Part shown: piece by piece, positions 12,660 through 25,790 of the stretch
How positions within the stretch are numbered: position 1 is the stretch's first letter
Layout of the letters: each line of letters opens with the position of its first letter
Source: Climacium dendroides
Taxonomy: Eukaryota; Streptophyta; Bryopsida; Hypnales; Climaciaceae
NCBI GenBank assembly: GCA_950106755.1
Contig: OX467091.1
Span: 21,965,538 to 22,029,537 of the forward strand
DNA: 64,000 nucleotides
Direction: 5' to 3'
Notes under the pieces: model-generated
Seen by the model: the letters and a program-made list of their open reading frames with translations, nothing else
Database searches by the model: none
What the model was told of the DNA's origin: nothing
Made by a program: the position numbers and the translations under genes

Positions 12660-12861
12660 TTTCGGCAGAGAGTTCCTTCGCTTTGCTTTGCTCCATTGAT
12701 ATCACCCGATTTCAACCAATTTCGACAGAGAGGTCCTTTGTTTTGCTCCATATCGCCAGATTTCAACTCTCTCCGACAGATTTCACCCAATTCCGACAGA
12801 CAGATTCTTTCTTCTTCTCCATATCTCCAGATTTCATTTTACCGAACCCAATTCCCTTACC
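12660..12861 (+). repeat. Pyrimidine-rich minisatellite in the leader of the RraA-like gene
   Basis: Three imperfect units of about 55-60 bp lie directly upstream of the start codon. Each has the pattern (A/C)ATTTC(G/C)(A/G)CAGAGAG, then CTTT..TTTGCTCCATAT and (C/G)CCAGATTTCA. The tract is CT-rich and contains no ATG in frame with the gene; it probably forms the 5' leader. Confidence 0.6.
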
Positions 12862-13368
12862 ATGTCTCTCCTGACTAGCGACGTGTGCGACGCGCACGAG
12901 GAGCAATTAGCAACCGGCGAGCTCCAGGTCCTAACTCCCGGTCTGTTCCAATCCTACGGCCAGCACAAGACCTTCTCCGGTCGCGTGGTGACGGTGAAAG
13001 TCTTGGAAGACAACGTCCTGGTGCGGAAAGCGCTGGAGGCTCCGGGGCAAGGGAAGGTGCTGGTGGTGGACGGGGGCGGCAGCTTGCGCACGGCGCTGCT
13101 CGGCGGGAACGTGGCGAAGCTGGCGGAGACGTCCGGGTGGGCGGGCGTGGTGGTGTTCGGGTGCGTGCGCGATGTGGATGAGATCAATGAGTGTGCGATT
13201 GGGGTGAGAGCGCTCGCGCCATGCCCTGTCAAGAGCAGCAAGAAAGGCGCCGGGGAGACGGGCGTCGTGGTGCGCATCGCGGGCGCGACAGTTCGGCCTG
13301 GTGATTTCTGCTGGGTGGATAGTGATGGGATCCTCGTCTCCTCCGAGGTCACGCCCTGCAACCTCTAA
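12862..13368 (+). CDS. RraA-like protein (RraA / HMG-CHA aldolase fold)
   Basis: Intronless, 168 aa, on a GC-rich island inside AT-rich DNA. The sequence follows plant 'regulator of ribonuclease activity A-like' proteins from end to end: TSDVCDAHEE at 5-14, YGQHKTFSGRVVTVKVLEDN at 32-51, VVDGGGSLRTALLGGN at 68-83 and FGCVRDVDEI at 99-108. The glycine-rich loop and the R103-D104 pair match the conserved G-x20-R-D feature found in members with 4-hydroxy-4-methyl-2-oxoglutarate aldolase or oxaloacetate decarboxylase activity. In bacteria RraA itself binds and inhibits RNase E. Which activity the plant protein has is uncertain. No transit peptide is evident, which suggests the cytosol. The start is the first ATG and gives the usual family length. 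Confidence 0.93.
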   Translation: MSLLTSDVCDAHEEQLATGELQVLTPGLFQSYGQHKTFSGRVVTVKVLEDNVLVRKALEAPGQGKVLVVDGGGSLRTALLGGNVAKLAETSGWAGVVVFGCVRDVDEINECAIGVRALAPCPVKSSKKGAGETGVVVRIAGATVRPGDFCWVDSDGILVSSEVTPCNL

Positions 13369-13761
13369 CTGAAGGGTTTAGGGTTTGTTTTAGGGACTAC
13401 CTGCACACAAAATTGCCTGAAGAGTAAGCACTTGTGCTTTGCTCCTGTTTATGACATTTGTGTCTTACTTCTTGTTTGTTGGGTATTTTGGGCCATTGAA
13501 TAGTCAATGTTTAGAATATTCTAATTTAAAGAGAATGGTTATGGTTTGGGGCTTAGGGATTACCTGCACCCAAAACAATTGTCCGAGCAATAAGCATATG
13601 TTCTTTCTATGTTTTTACTCATTAGATTTATGTCTTCCATTGTTGGGGATTGATGGCCATTGAAAATGATGGTTTTGGTTCAAGGATTTTAGGATTTAGG
13701 GATTATTGGACACTCAAAAGTGTCCAGAGAATAAAGATTTGTGTTTTGTTTCTATTTATTA
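13369..13761 (+). other. 3' flank of the RraA-like gene with short internal repetition
   Basis: After the stop the sequence contains three loosely repeated segments of the type 'TTTAGGG.TTA..TGCAC(A/C)CAAAA..TTG', near 13377-13415, 13550-13585 and 13685-13725. They are spaced about 150 bp apart and degenerate. Probable 3' UTR and flank; no gene. Confidence 0.4.
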
Positions 13762-14333
13762 CTACCTTCGTACCCAAATGATCTTCCTATTGGATAAAAT
13801 GTTTTGGATTAAGGCTAAAAGTAACATTTTAAAAACCATTGTCACTATAAGTAGAGTTTGGTGCATTCTTAGCATTCTAAAAACTTTGAGTTTCAAAGCT
13901 TTTTTCAAAGTGTAGTTTAGAAATATTGAAAAGTAGATTTTGGTTTTTTTTTTAAAGAGCACTAGTGGTCAATTAATTGTTGAATGTCAGGTTTTCATTT
14001 TGTAAGCATTTAGTATATGCTTAAGACTTTGTGTGGCCCTTTGTTCTGCCTCCCAAAGCTTCATTCCTTTCAATCGGGCAATTTTCAAAGAGATGCAAAA
14101 AATAAGTTCAAACAATGTTGATTCACTCCTTTAGTCATTTCATTTGTCTTTTGATGGAAAGGGAACTACTATTTATATAGATGGAGGGGGAACTACTACT
14201 TATAGTTGTTTTGGTGGTCCCAACTAACTATTGAAAACCAAATTTGACCAATTCAGAAGAGCATGAAGTGTAATAAGGTCATTTTGGGGCAAAAAATAAG
14301 GCCAACAGGAAGATCATATTGGGACGGAGGGAG
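13762..14333. mobile_element. Stowaway/mariner-like MITE, copy 1
   Basis: The element is flanked by TA (13760-13761 and 14334-14335). The right end, read on the minus strand, is CTCCCTCCGTCCCAATATGA, the terminal motif typical of plant Stowaway/mariner-like MITEs; the left end is a degenerate version (CTACCTTCGTACCC). The interior, about 570 bp, is AT-rich. A second copy lies at 48732-49290 and aligns through most of its length. Confidence 0.72.
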
Positions 14334-14335
14334 TA

Positions 14336-17300
14336 CGTTTTTGTCTCACTTTTTATGTTGCAATATTGTTGAAGGAGAATAATGACCTAATTGAAAATTA
14401 CCCTTTTAATATAATGAGTAAGTTCCAAGGGAGACAATCAAGTAGGGAATTTATGCTAATAAATTCAATCTCTTGAATATGTAACACAATTCCAAAACAC
14501 ACAATTACTAATTTATGGCCATGTTTGTTAAAATGAGACAAAATGGTCATTTTGAGACTTTGACCCTAAAACAATTATAGTGATTTTATCCTTGAGTTGA
14601 AGATAAAATGAGAGTGCAACCTTTGGGCAATCAAAGTTATATACATAAATATATGAAAGTCTCAAATTACCAAATAGTCTCAAAATTGAATAGTTATAAC
14701 AATTTATCTTCAAGTCGAAAATAAAATTGAGACTACGCTTTGTCTCATTTTAACGAATATGGCCTTAATTTGATTTTTAACTTATGATTCATCCAATATT
14801 TATGAACAAACACCAATTAGACACAATATGCATATTTGAATCACTTGACTTGGCCTTTCACACACAATTTGATTCTACACACACAACTCCCAATTTCAAT
14901 TGGCACATCCACAACCATACAATGAGCAAACTTAATCATTCATTCTCTTTAGATACAATCACTTGCATAAACCAACATGCCGTGATTCAATTCGATTCAT
15001 CATTCATTGTTTACAATTTTAGCTTTCTTCATCATTCCTCATCACTCTCAACAAAACCACAAAATAAAAATGTAGCCAAGAAGGGGTTGGACTTGCACAC
15101 ACATCTTGAAGTAGTAGGTGCCTTCCAAATTAGAGAAGAGAGACTTAAAAGGACTTGACCATTCCAACCTTAACTTCCTTAATTAGCAAATTATAACTCC
15201 AAATTGGTAAAAATACACCTTTGAAACACCAAGTTGGAAATTTGCCTATTAGAAAATAATAAACTAGTACTCAAGTGTTGTTGATCATCAAAAGAAGATT
15301 GTTGATCCTATGTATTCAAAAGTACTAGAATAAGAATTTGGACTTGGTTCTTATTTCATTAGATGGGATTTGAGACCTTTAGAAGGTTGTGAGTTATCAT
15401 AGCGGGGAACTCGTTGCAGTACACTGCAGCAGCAACAATGCAACTGGCTGACGTGGCTGAGACCTAGCCATGTCAGTTTTCAAAAAAAAATTAAAATTTT
15501 TTTTCAACTTTTTCTTGCATTCTGAGAACATTTTTTCCTTGACAGCTGGCCATTCCCTTGTTGAGGGGGAACAACAAGGGAATAGGCCTGAAACAACCCT
15601 CTATAGACCTCAAATCCAATCTAATGATTTGATAGGCTTTTAAATTGTGATCGATGTTGGTGACCATTGGAAAAAAAAATTAGATTCCTTATATCCAATC
15701 TTAGACCAAGGCGGTAAATTCAATTCATAGAAATCTAACATTTTTAGAGTTTGTGTATTTTAGAAACCTAACTTTCCTATAAAAAAATTTAATATACAAA
15801 ATTGGAAGATGTTCAAACAAATGAAATCTATATACATCTAACATTTTCAACTTGTGAAATCTAAAAAATATTATAGATAAAAAAATATGAAATGTACAAA
15901 CCAATGAGATTGAAAATTCATAATCTATATACAAGTTAGATTTGAGCCTTCAAAATCTACGAATTGTATTGATAATGGACACTAAAATCTACATTAATGT
16001 TAGATTTTGGAGGCATACATCTACATTCCAAAGTATTGATTTGGAGGTAGAGAAATTTCAAATAACACTGAAAAATGCACTAATTCCCCTTTAATAAAAT
16101 TCCCCATCTCACCTTTCCTTGTGATGGCCACATTCCTTGTGATGGCCACATTCCTTGTGTTTTGTTTAAAAACCTAGTGGTGGAAGGAGATTTCCATTAT
16201 AGTGCCTACAATGGATACTTGAAATTATAATTAAGATTTTCATTATAATGCTCCTTGTGTAGCTAAGTAACTATGATCTTGTTTACATAAAACTTCAAGC
16301 AATTGATGCCAATTGATGCCTCAATGCAAGGATATGCTTTAAAAAAACAAAAATTGATTGTAAATTCCCAAGAGCTTGATTCCTTTATAGTAGTAACTTG
16401 GAATAGTTGGTTACTAGCTTACAATTGTTTATTTGTTATTTATGATATCATGTTTTTACCTTGCAAAAGTAGTAGACAATGATAGAGTTTACAATGAATC
16501 CATTGTTAGTGTCTTACTTCGTCTAGGAAGCAAAGTTGTTCATTTCTTCCCTTTGAAACATACCTAGCAATCAATTATGAACCACCAAGCAAGCTATATA
16601 TTCACAAAAAGAATATATATTCAATGCAAATTGCAGACTAGGGATTGATGTGGAATTGATGTAGAAAGAATTTTGCCATTTGTCCATGTATTTTTGGCAT
16701 TTTAATAACAAGTTGTTTGGTATTCATGCATATGAATGGTGCAATACGATTCTCATTATAGTGGAAATCTTTGAAGCACAATAAGAAGGATTGACTCAAT
16801 GTACATCACAAGATGTATCCTTGATCTCCTATCATGTTAATTCAAACAAAATGTTGTCATACAAAGTTCTTAGAAAAGATACAATCATCATCTAAAATTG
16901 TTATTGTACACGGTAGAATTGTGTTGGGATTTGAGACTCCATTACTTTAAAAATCCTTTATTACTTCACATTGGCATATATAAATTGGGTTCAACACATG
17001 CTATTCTCTCTTGAAATTATATGTCACCCTAATGCACTATTCTCATTCATGACCCATACTTAATGTATAAAGTCTTTTGATTCTGATCATTCAAGAACCA
17101 CTTTCCTGCTCACTATTTCCTAATTTCTTATTCACTACTTCAAGATATGTATCATGACCTTATTAATCCCAACCTTGAAAAGGAAAAAAAATCACATTTC
17201 AAGTTTTGGTTGGAAATTTGTTCCATCCTTAGTTGGAAATAGTTGCACCCTATAGGGTGGATATGGATCCCTCATTGGGAATGGGTGGTTCTATACATAG

Positions 17301-20231
17301 ACTTGAAGCTATAAACTAACAAATATTGTTGGTCAGAAGGTGTGGAATTGGCACTTTGAGGTGACAACATGTGATTTACTTTTGAGTGTTTTTGTCCACT
17401 CAATATAAATGATCCAAATGATTTATTTTGAGTTCATAACTATGAAAAAGAACATGCGTATTCTAAGACCTCTATGTTGTAGCTAATTTAAGAGAATACT
17501 ACAACAACTTTAGGTGATTTAAATGACAATTATGGATATAGTTTTTTGTTTTGTTTTAGAATACATGACCCAAATGCGAATGTCATTAGGTTGGAATATT
17601 CCACTACTTTGGCAAGGTACTTGAAACATAAATCTACACCTTTGGTAGATCTTAGAATTTCATATACTAGATTTATATTACCATTTGTTGCATTTGGAAC
17701 TTCGCCTATTTATAAAAATTGATCATCCATTTCATGACCTTTTGGATGATTGCAAGAAAAACTTGTCCTAGTTTGCATCACATTCAAAGTGATGGAGTTG
17801 TTTTCTAATAGAATTTTTGAAGATAGAGCCCAATGAACTTAAATTTTTATAGGAGATGGCTAACTTAATTGTAATCATATCCCTTATTTTTTACAAATTT
17901 AAAAAGCTATTTTATATTTAAAAGTCAATTTTGCTAATTTGTCACACTTTAAGGTTTAGGGGTTTTTAGTACTAGGGAGTTTCCAAAATTAATGATCCAG
18001 GGCTGAAATTTTCATGGTCTATTCCCATAGTGAGGGAATAAATGACAAAGGGAATCTAAAAATATATTATTTTATGGCCTCCATATTCGTACCAATAGGG
18101 CTTAGTTGAGTGTGCACTTTTGAACATTGAAGATGGTTTTGACTTCATTTTGTTGATGAAATGTGATTACCAGCAAGTATTCACCATTTAGGGATTTTTT
18201 GTTCATGATTTTCTATTCATTATTAATTTATACCTAGTTGTAGCTATTTTTGTGACAAATTGTCTTTTATTTCAAATAATATTGTTTCAGTACTTGTAAG
18301 TAATTGTAGTACTTGCAATGGTATTTTTAGCCGTCAATTTTTTAGATGAATGGTTGAGATTGTTTTGTTTAATAGTACTCCTAATATTGTGAACAAAAAT
18401 TGTAGTTTCGGCAAAATTCTATCAAAATCAATTAGTCTTTCTTGCAACCACCCTTTTATGGATTCTTAGGTAGTGCACTTTAATCGGGACTTTAATTATC
18501 TCTAGCAAAGCTGTATGTAGAAAAATATATTTTCAATTGAAATTTTCCACTCTTGCATTTGCATGTATCTAAAAAGAAATTGAATTTCACTCCATCTTAA
18601 GGAAGTAGATCAAAATTAGTGACATATAGAAATTGAGTAGTAAATTAGTATGCTATATGTGAAGAGATTAATGAATACGTCACTACGTTATATAGTAAGA
18701 ATCTATAGTCTTGGCTCATTTTTGTATGAGTGTTGGGCTACCAACCTTCTCAAATTCCTAGCATTCAACATTGAGAATGAATGTAATTTTTGTGATTTTG
18801 TCAATGCAAGTTGCACTTTTTTCTAACCAAATGCATAAAACATCAACTCTTTAACTTGACAGTGTTCCATTACTTGATTGGTCAATTGCATCAATGGATT
18901 TTGCTTTGAATCGAATCAAATTGGGTTAGATTTTGAAAGTTGTGTTAAATTGGTCAAAGATGTACAATAATGACAAGAGCACTTAGAAAGACCATAAGGC
19001 ATGTTACCAAGAGTCAAGTTTGAATGTAAAATTGAAGTTGAAAAGGTTGGAATTCAAGGGAATCATGAAGAGGTCTCATTTTATAGTTTTTTGGGAATCA
19101 AACCATGACAAAACTCCCATTGTATGCATTACACAATTATTCACCTACCACATATAGTACAAATACCAATTTTTCTTGCATTGAATCCAATTAAAAAATA
19201 GTTTTGAGGAAGGAAGAAAATGATTTTATAAAAATAACAAAAAAACTGCTAGTGACACTCATGATTTCTATTGCATTTTTTTTACAAAAGCGTGGTTGTT
19301 TAGCTAGACTTGGCAACATGGCGTGGAACATGACATGTTAAACCAACAATAGTCTATCACACAAGAATATTCATAGAGAATACTTTAAAATATACTCAAA
19401 TATTCAAAAATAGTGAGTAAAGTTTGAAGAGGGTTTAATATGCTAGAATCATGTTTAACATAGCGGGTGATACAACAACATGGTGCTATAAGCAAGAATA
19501 CATTCTTAAGAGGCTCAGAAGTAAGATTTTGGATGATAAGTTAGAAAAAAAAATGAGTGTTAAATTTTTTGAAAACCCTACAAATCTAGTGATTGATTTC
19601 TAAATTGACCAGGAATTTAGAATTTGGCTAAATACTCCATCTTTTATTCATAAATGAAGTTTTAGAATAAAATAGCAAAGTCCAAAGAAAAGATCTAGAA
19701 AAGCAGACAAAACATAATTTTGAGTCTAAAAAACTTAAAAGAATATAGTATATCATCAATAGGTTCTATAATCCAATTTTTGTTTAAGATTTAGAACAAA
19801 ACTCTAAAAGGTACCATAAGATGAAGTTAGGGTCTAAGGGACTTGTCAAAAACCATGATCGCGTTGAATTTTTTTTTAAAATTAAGTGATAAAGAATTTT
19901 TGGAACAATAGAGAGATTGATGCTTGATTGTGAAATTGGCTTTAAACTTTAATTATAATTTAAGCAAAGATCCTATGAGATATTTATAGAATGATGAAGT
20001 TTTCTAGTAATAAAAATCATAAAATTTTTTAATTTTAAAAACTTTTAAGAAGGTCCAAAAAAAAGAATTTTCCCATTACTAAATTTGAAAAGAAACCTCT
20101 AGGGTTTTGGATAGTTAAAATAAGATTATCAAATTCAACACATCTTAACCATTAATGTCTACAATCTCTTGCTACAAGCATTTAAAGTTTGTAAGTGGGA
20201 TACATGTGATAAACTAATAATACTTAAAACT
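14336..20231. other. Gene-free AT-rich intergenic DNA
   Basis: No coding region or RNA gene was recognised. Visible structure: an 18-bp direct repeat (TCCTTGTGATGGCCACAT, 2.5 copies at about 16117-16160), a short CAATTGATGC duplication near 16300, and a 250-bp segment at about 15430-15680 that resembles 21890-22150. Isolated short frames (for example 14784-15158) are low-complexity and not called. Confidence 0.6.
15430..15680 (+). repeat. Degenerate dispersed repeat H, copy 1
   Basis: By eye this aligns with 21890-22150 in the same orientation. Shared pieces include an A-rich then T-rich 'tttttcaact..tgcatt' stretch, 'acagctggc(c/t)', 'ggaatag', 'gcctgaaacaa' and 'ggcctcaaat..tctaatg'. Both copies are old and their borders unclear. 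Confidence 0.45.
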
Positions 20232-21130
20232 TTAACCCCTTAAGTTCCTTGACTATATTTTCACCAAAACTTCTCTAAAACTACCATTTCTAGTACAAGT
20301 ACCAAACTTTAGAAAAAACAAAATTTGGGACACATGTAACTATAGGATTTTGCATTATGCTAGTTTGAAAAGATGTAGAAAAAATTTCAAAAATTTCCAC
20401 TACGTGGATTGCAAGATATTAGTGTTTGAAGTAACAAAAATCTTTTTTGGTGCCCTATAAAAAATTGGGCAACTACACTTCACAAGGTCACATTGATATG
20501 AAAAAATGTCCCAAATGGTGGTGCTTCTTTGGATTCTTCAAGGCAAGTTGGTTACATGCTTGAAAAATTTCAGATCATTTGGAATTGCACTACATATACA
20601 AAAAAAAATAGTAAGTAGAAAGAAGTAGAGAATGATTCAAAATAATAAATTGTTAAGAATTTAGTTATGGACTTGAAAAATGCCAATCCCAATGGTTGTA
20701 ATATTTAATAAACAATTTACATCCTATGATTTATTTTTGAAAATTGAGTTAAATAAACAACTTCAAAGTTTATTTTAGAGTAGAGAATCCATAATTGCCC
20801 ACAAACTAATACTCCTCATAACTTTCATCTCATTGATCAAAATGGAATGATTTAAAGCTTTTCATACATATATAAATCTAAAAAACTAATTTCAAATTTT
20901 TGTTTCTAAAAAAATAAATTAAAAAAATTTGCCCAAATTGGTTGGGTGGTGGAAAAACCTACATATTATACAATAACTTTTTAACCATGTAGTCAAAAGT
21001 TATGAAAATTGTTGGGCCTTAAAGCTACTCCTCGTCCCCATGTTGTGTGAAAGTTTCAAAGGAAAATAAAGTAAAATCTCCATTTGTAGTGAGCCAAACA
21101 AACTTGCTACGTTGCCTCAAAACGCAACTC
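20232..21130 (+). repeat. Dispersed ~0.9 kb repeat, family D copy 3
   Basis: Begins at TTAACCCCTTAAG and aligns by eye over about 900 bp with 46234-47175 and 47361-48310. The order of blocks is the same in all: 'tagtacaagtacc', 'ggacacatgtaac.ataggat', 'tggattgcaagata', 'ctacacttcacaaggtca', 'gaatgattc..aagctttt', 'accatgtagtcaaaagttatgaaaattgttgggcct'. No open frame is retained. Starting at TTAA with CCCC suggests a TTAA-type DNA transposon relic, but this copy lacks a clear right end. Confidence 0.65.
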
Positions 21131-24100
21131 GATCATGTAGGAATTAAGAAACAAAATACCATAAAACTATAGAAGCTACATACATCCATTGCTTCTCTAG
21201 AAGGCAATTGGATGAATTCAGAATCAACATCTCAAACAAATTATTACCCATTTTAAAGCAAAATTCACATAAGAGCCAAGTTGAGCTTGCTTTATTCTAA
21301 TAGTGGAGAAAAAACACCCACATTCAAGTAAATCAGTATTATGTTTCAAATACAAAACATTAGTACATGTATTTCAAAGAAAAGCTTGAGAAGCTAATAA
21401 CTTTCGGATTAAACACCTTGGGTACATACATGAGAAAAAGAATGTGACCTTAATTAAAAGGGCTGCTAGATTTGAGCTTACAGTAATGATCTAGATCAAG
21501 TAGTCCTCTCAAATCCCCATTCCTTTTTTAAATGATTAAAGAAGCAATTCACATGAAAAAAGATTCTCTATTTTTTCTTCAATTATGAAGAACGTTCTTG
21601 GATTATCATTGCAAATACTAAAAGAAACCTAGTTGACAAATTTTAGGTGATATCAAATGTAACAACCCATATTTTTATATCAACAATGACATTCAATGTA
21701 ACATCATGATGTTACATTGGATGTTATTGTTGACATAAAATCTATCAACTTAAACATAGGAAAACTCTAGTTTCTTATGATGAGTGGAGTTGAGAGTTAG
21801 TAGGCTCACATTAGTATTAAAAAGGAAACATTAGAAGAAATTTGGAGCCTTTAGAAGACTGCTAGTTCCCAAGCTTTTAAAACTATCTCAACCACATGGA
21901 AACATTGTCAACTATGCAATTCAACATGGTCGAGACTGTACCACATCATTTTAAAATAAATTAAATTTAAAAAAAATACTTTTTTTCAATTTTTTTTGCA
22001 TTTTAGAAATTTAATTTTTTTTTGGACAAATGGCTGCATTCTTTTACTGCTACAGGAATAGAATTGAGAACAAGCCTGAAACAATATTCTAATGGCCTCA
22101 AATATCTTCTAATGCTAAAGAAGAGTCTCCACCAATGGTCCACAATAGGTAGCTTTAAGTTTTTACTGTAACTACATGTTATTTAAAAAAAAAATTGAAT
22201 TGACCAAAACACTTGAAAGATATTCCTTGTTGTGTGGTGATTTTGTAGTTTTGTTTCTGAATTTAATAAGTCTAAATAAACGCAATGATGAAAGGGTCTG
22301 TAATGTATTATTCTATATTATATAATTAGTCTAATTATATTGGATTTTTATAATACTATCTTGTATCCTAAAAAACAAAGTTGAAGCTAAAAATTGGGTT
22401 CTAAGGGACTCATTTAAAAATATAACATAAATTGATATTATGGATTTATAAAAATGATATAATTTTTCTATCTTGCACTTGTGTTCAAAGTGTGTTATCT
22501 TGCTATTAGTATATGGATCGTAGCGTTCTTTTCCATCAAGATATAAATAGTTGAGTAGAGGTTCTTTTAGATTTAAAAAATCTCTATTTTGTTTTTAACA
22601 AAAAATTTCAATATTTTTGAAAAGTGAAAATATGAAAATATCTATCATCTAAGATTTTTTAGTTTCTCTAAATATTGTGTGCATAATTTTCAGAGAATAT
22701 TATTTTTAGGCTTGAATGTATATTTTTGTGTTTTAGAATAATTATCCAAATATTTTTTGATTTCAAAAAAAATTTGTTTCCTTAATAAAAGTGTAAAACA
22801 ATCAATATGTAGATAAAATTATTAAAGTTATTATACTGCAGCCACAGAATGCAACACGACGTAGCCCCACAGGAATGGAGCAATATGATTTAGGCCTAAT
22901 AAATTCATCTTTCATCATTCATGAATCACCTTCCATTTTATGATTTCTCAAAAGTGTACATAAAAAAATTGTTAATTTTTTTTATTGGTTGCATTAGCTA
23001 CTAAGTTTTGCCATCTTTTCAATGGCAAACCGTAGTCACTAATTACCAATAGTCACATGTTGTTTGAAGGTGAAGACAGTGATTGCAATGTTGATTGCAG
23101 TGTTAAAATAAGTAATTGTGCTTGACTATCCTTCATTTGCTCTACAACTATGGATCAACCTAATGGTAACCCCTCTGAACCTACAACCATAAACCTTGAA
23201 AAATGAAAAACCCTACTAAAAAATAAAAATGTCCAAATAAAACAACAAATTGAATGACCAGTGATAAAATGTTGCAAAGTACATGATAACTCTAAGACTC
23301 ATCTCAATCATTTTGTAACTTAGCATAACCACGCTATAGCCTAAGGGGGCACAATTATCTTGGAGAGGCAATTTTTCTTGCTAGATTGGATTAAACCATG
23401 TAATACTCATTGTTTCCTTCTTGATTAAAGTAGGGATAACCAAACCTGTCTTTGTATTCATTCATGTACATTAAATTTTCCTTGAAGTGTCCCTAGAATT
23501 TCATTGAAGTGTCCCTCAAAAATGTTGTTAAATTGTCCCCTTACTTAATTCCGATTAGTTGATTGTGATTTTGTTAGATTTGGGTTTTGGATCCAACTAT
23601 ATGACAAGTTTCAATGGTTTAGGGAGATTCTATTTTGAAAATTCAAAGAAATTACATGCCATATCTCAAAAATCTATTTTTTTTAAATTCATAGTTTTCA
23701 ATTGCTAATTATACTAAAATGTTTTTCTAGAAAAAAGTACCTCTAATTATAATGAAGTGCTTATAATGATGGTTTGAAGTGTTTCCACCATAATTACCTT
23801 AAGTTGTTAGTATCAAATGGTGAAGCTCTAACTATATGACTTTCCAATGGTTATATTAAAAATCATCTTTCACATTATTATAGTTAGTTGACAACAAAGT
23901 TTTAAATCCCTAATTCACATATTAGATGCTCAATTAGCCACCCTTTCCACCCTAGCTAAACACATTTCATTTCTTTATACTCAAATTCAAAGTTAAGACA
24001 ATTTCCGCTCAAATAATTAGAATCCTAAAGCCATACAAAAGTCAATTCCCAAAATTATTACCACATTTGTCAAAATTTGCAAAAAAGAACAAAGGGTTAG

Positions 24101-24626
24101 AAGTTGTGAAAAAATATGCTATAAGGTGATTAATCAATGGATAGAAGCATGTTCCATAGAAAAGTCATTATTACAACAAAGAAAGAATTTCCAACACCAT
24201 TTACTAACAAATACATTTAAGAAATTGGGATGAAAAATCTTCAAGACTTCTTGAAATCTTCCCAAAGACACAAGTTAGTTTCTATGATTTTCAAGATTAA
24301 TTTGTGTATTAGATAACCTCTAATTATTGAAATATTTTTCTCTACACATTCATGGAATTTTTTTGAATGGGGGAGTAAATTATTTTTACTATGAAGGGAA
24401 ATACTTTATCTACTACTTATCCATATCTGGTATAAGTTCAAACTAGTGAAAACACAAATGATTAAATAGAAAATATTAGGTAAATTATATTCTAGCAAGT
24501 AAGACACTTGTAAAAAAATCCTCAAATAATTCAATAAATTCTAAAACAAAAATTCTAACAAATAATAGAAGAAAAAACAAACTTTTGGTAATAATTTTGA
24601 CATCTAAAGTAGAAGGTTCTAAAAGC
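21131..24626. other. Gene-free AT-rich intergenic DNA
   Basis: No gene recognised. It contains the near-perfect palindrome at 21679-21733, the second copy of degenerate repeat H at 21890-22150, and otherwise unstructured AT-rich sequence. Confidence 0.6.
21679..21733. repeat. 55-bp near-perfect palindrome
   Basis: TATCAACAATGACATTCAAT leads into TGTAACATCATGATGTTACA and then the near reverse complement of the first part, centred on CATCATGATG at about 21706. Only two mismatches are visible over about 27 bp per arm and there is essentially no loop, so it would extrude as a cruciform rather than form a typical miRNA hairpin. Confidence 0.75.
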
Positions 24627-25790
24627 GCATAGGCTCTAAAATCACCCACTTCCTCACATGTACACTATTTGTACAGGCTATAGTGAATCCAAAAACTGAA
24701 TCTATGTTGTGTTCATTTTCATTGCATGCACCATACGTTCAATTTGAGTGGACAAAACCCAAAAGACCAAACATGAACCTTGTCATATACTACAATTCAC
24801 AAAAAACTTGAAGCAAAAAGGAATTATGGTTTGGAAGTAAATGAATTCCAAAGCTAACCATATAGACTCAGTTTTTGAGGTAGGTTTCATAATCACTCCA
24901 AAAATTGTTCAGGCTTTTGTTGTTTTGAATGTGAATGACTTCAATATTTTATAGTATGTTGTTGTACATCATTTAAGACCCACTCAATTGTTGATTTTTA
25001 TATAAACATACTTATTTCAAATAAATCAAAATTTTGGTTTCATATTATTGTTTTTTTGCCTCATCAAATCACTTGCACTTCAAATAAATGTACTATATAC
25101 AACCCTTACAATCTAATGTATTCAAATTGAAAAGATTGGGGTAAAATAATTGTTTTGGTTGCTAAATTAAAATTAAAATGATTTGTGTTTATTGTGTATC
25201 ACAACAAATATGTTCAAATCTACTCAAAATACATGCAACAACTCAAATTGCAACCCATTGGTCATCTATGACTATAATTGACATCCCAAGTCTTTGGTTC
25301 CAAAAAAAATTTCAAATTCCATTCAAAATAAAATTATCTATATTTTCTTCTTTAAATAGTGTTTTTGATGCATATTTATTTCAAATTTTTAAAAATCCAA
25401 AGAGAGTGGGTCTTAAATGATGTACAACAACATGCTATAAAATATTGAAGTCATCCACATTCAAAACAGAAGCCTGAACAATTTTTGGAGTGATTATGAA
25501 ACCTGCCTCAAAAACTGAGTCTATGGGATGGTTAGCTTTGGAATTCATTTACTTCCAAACCGTAATTGCTTTTTGCTTCAAGTTTTTTGTGAATTGTAGT
25601 GTATGAAGTGTACTACAAGGTTCATGTTGGGTCTTTTGGGTTTTGTCCACTCAAATTGAACATATGGTGCATGCAATGAAAATGAACACAACATAGACTC
25701 AGTTTTTGGAGTCACTGTACTTTTCCATAGCCTTCAACAATATACAAACAATGTACATTTTAGGAGGTGGACGATTTTAGAGCTCTATGC
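24627..25790. repeat. Large fold-back (inverted-repeat) element
   Basis: The left arm (24627-24985) and right arm (25404-25790) are reverse complements over about 360-390 bp with scattered differences. Examples are GAGTGGGTCTTAAATGATGT at 25404 against the complement at 24966-24985, and AAAACTGAGTCTATG near 25513 against CATATAGACTCAGTTTTT near 24860. The spacer of about 420 bp is AT-rich, with only a weak 80-codon frame (25178-25420). No target duplication was established. Confidence 0.75.

Noticed and set aside
14784..15158. 124-codon plus-strand frame
   Set aside because: Rich in His, Thr, Asn and Ser from AT-rich codons in repeat DNA; no conservation clue.
21679..21733. miRNA precursor
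   Set aside because: No loop and no flanking stem; the palindrome is too short and symmetrical for a plant pre-miRNA.
25178..25420. 80-codon frame in the spacer of the large fold-back
   Set aside because: AT-rich chance frame that ends inside the right arm.
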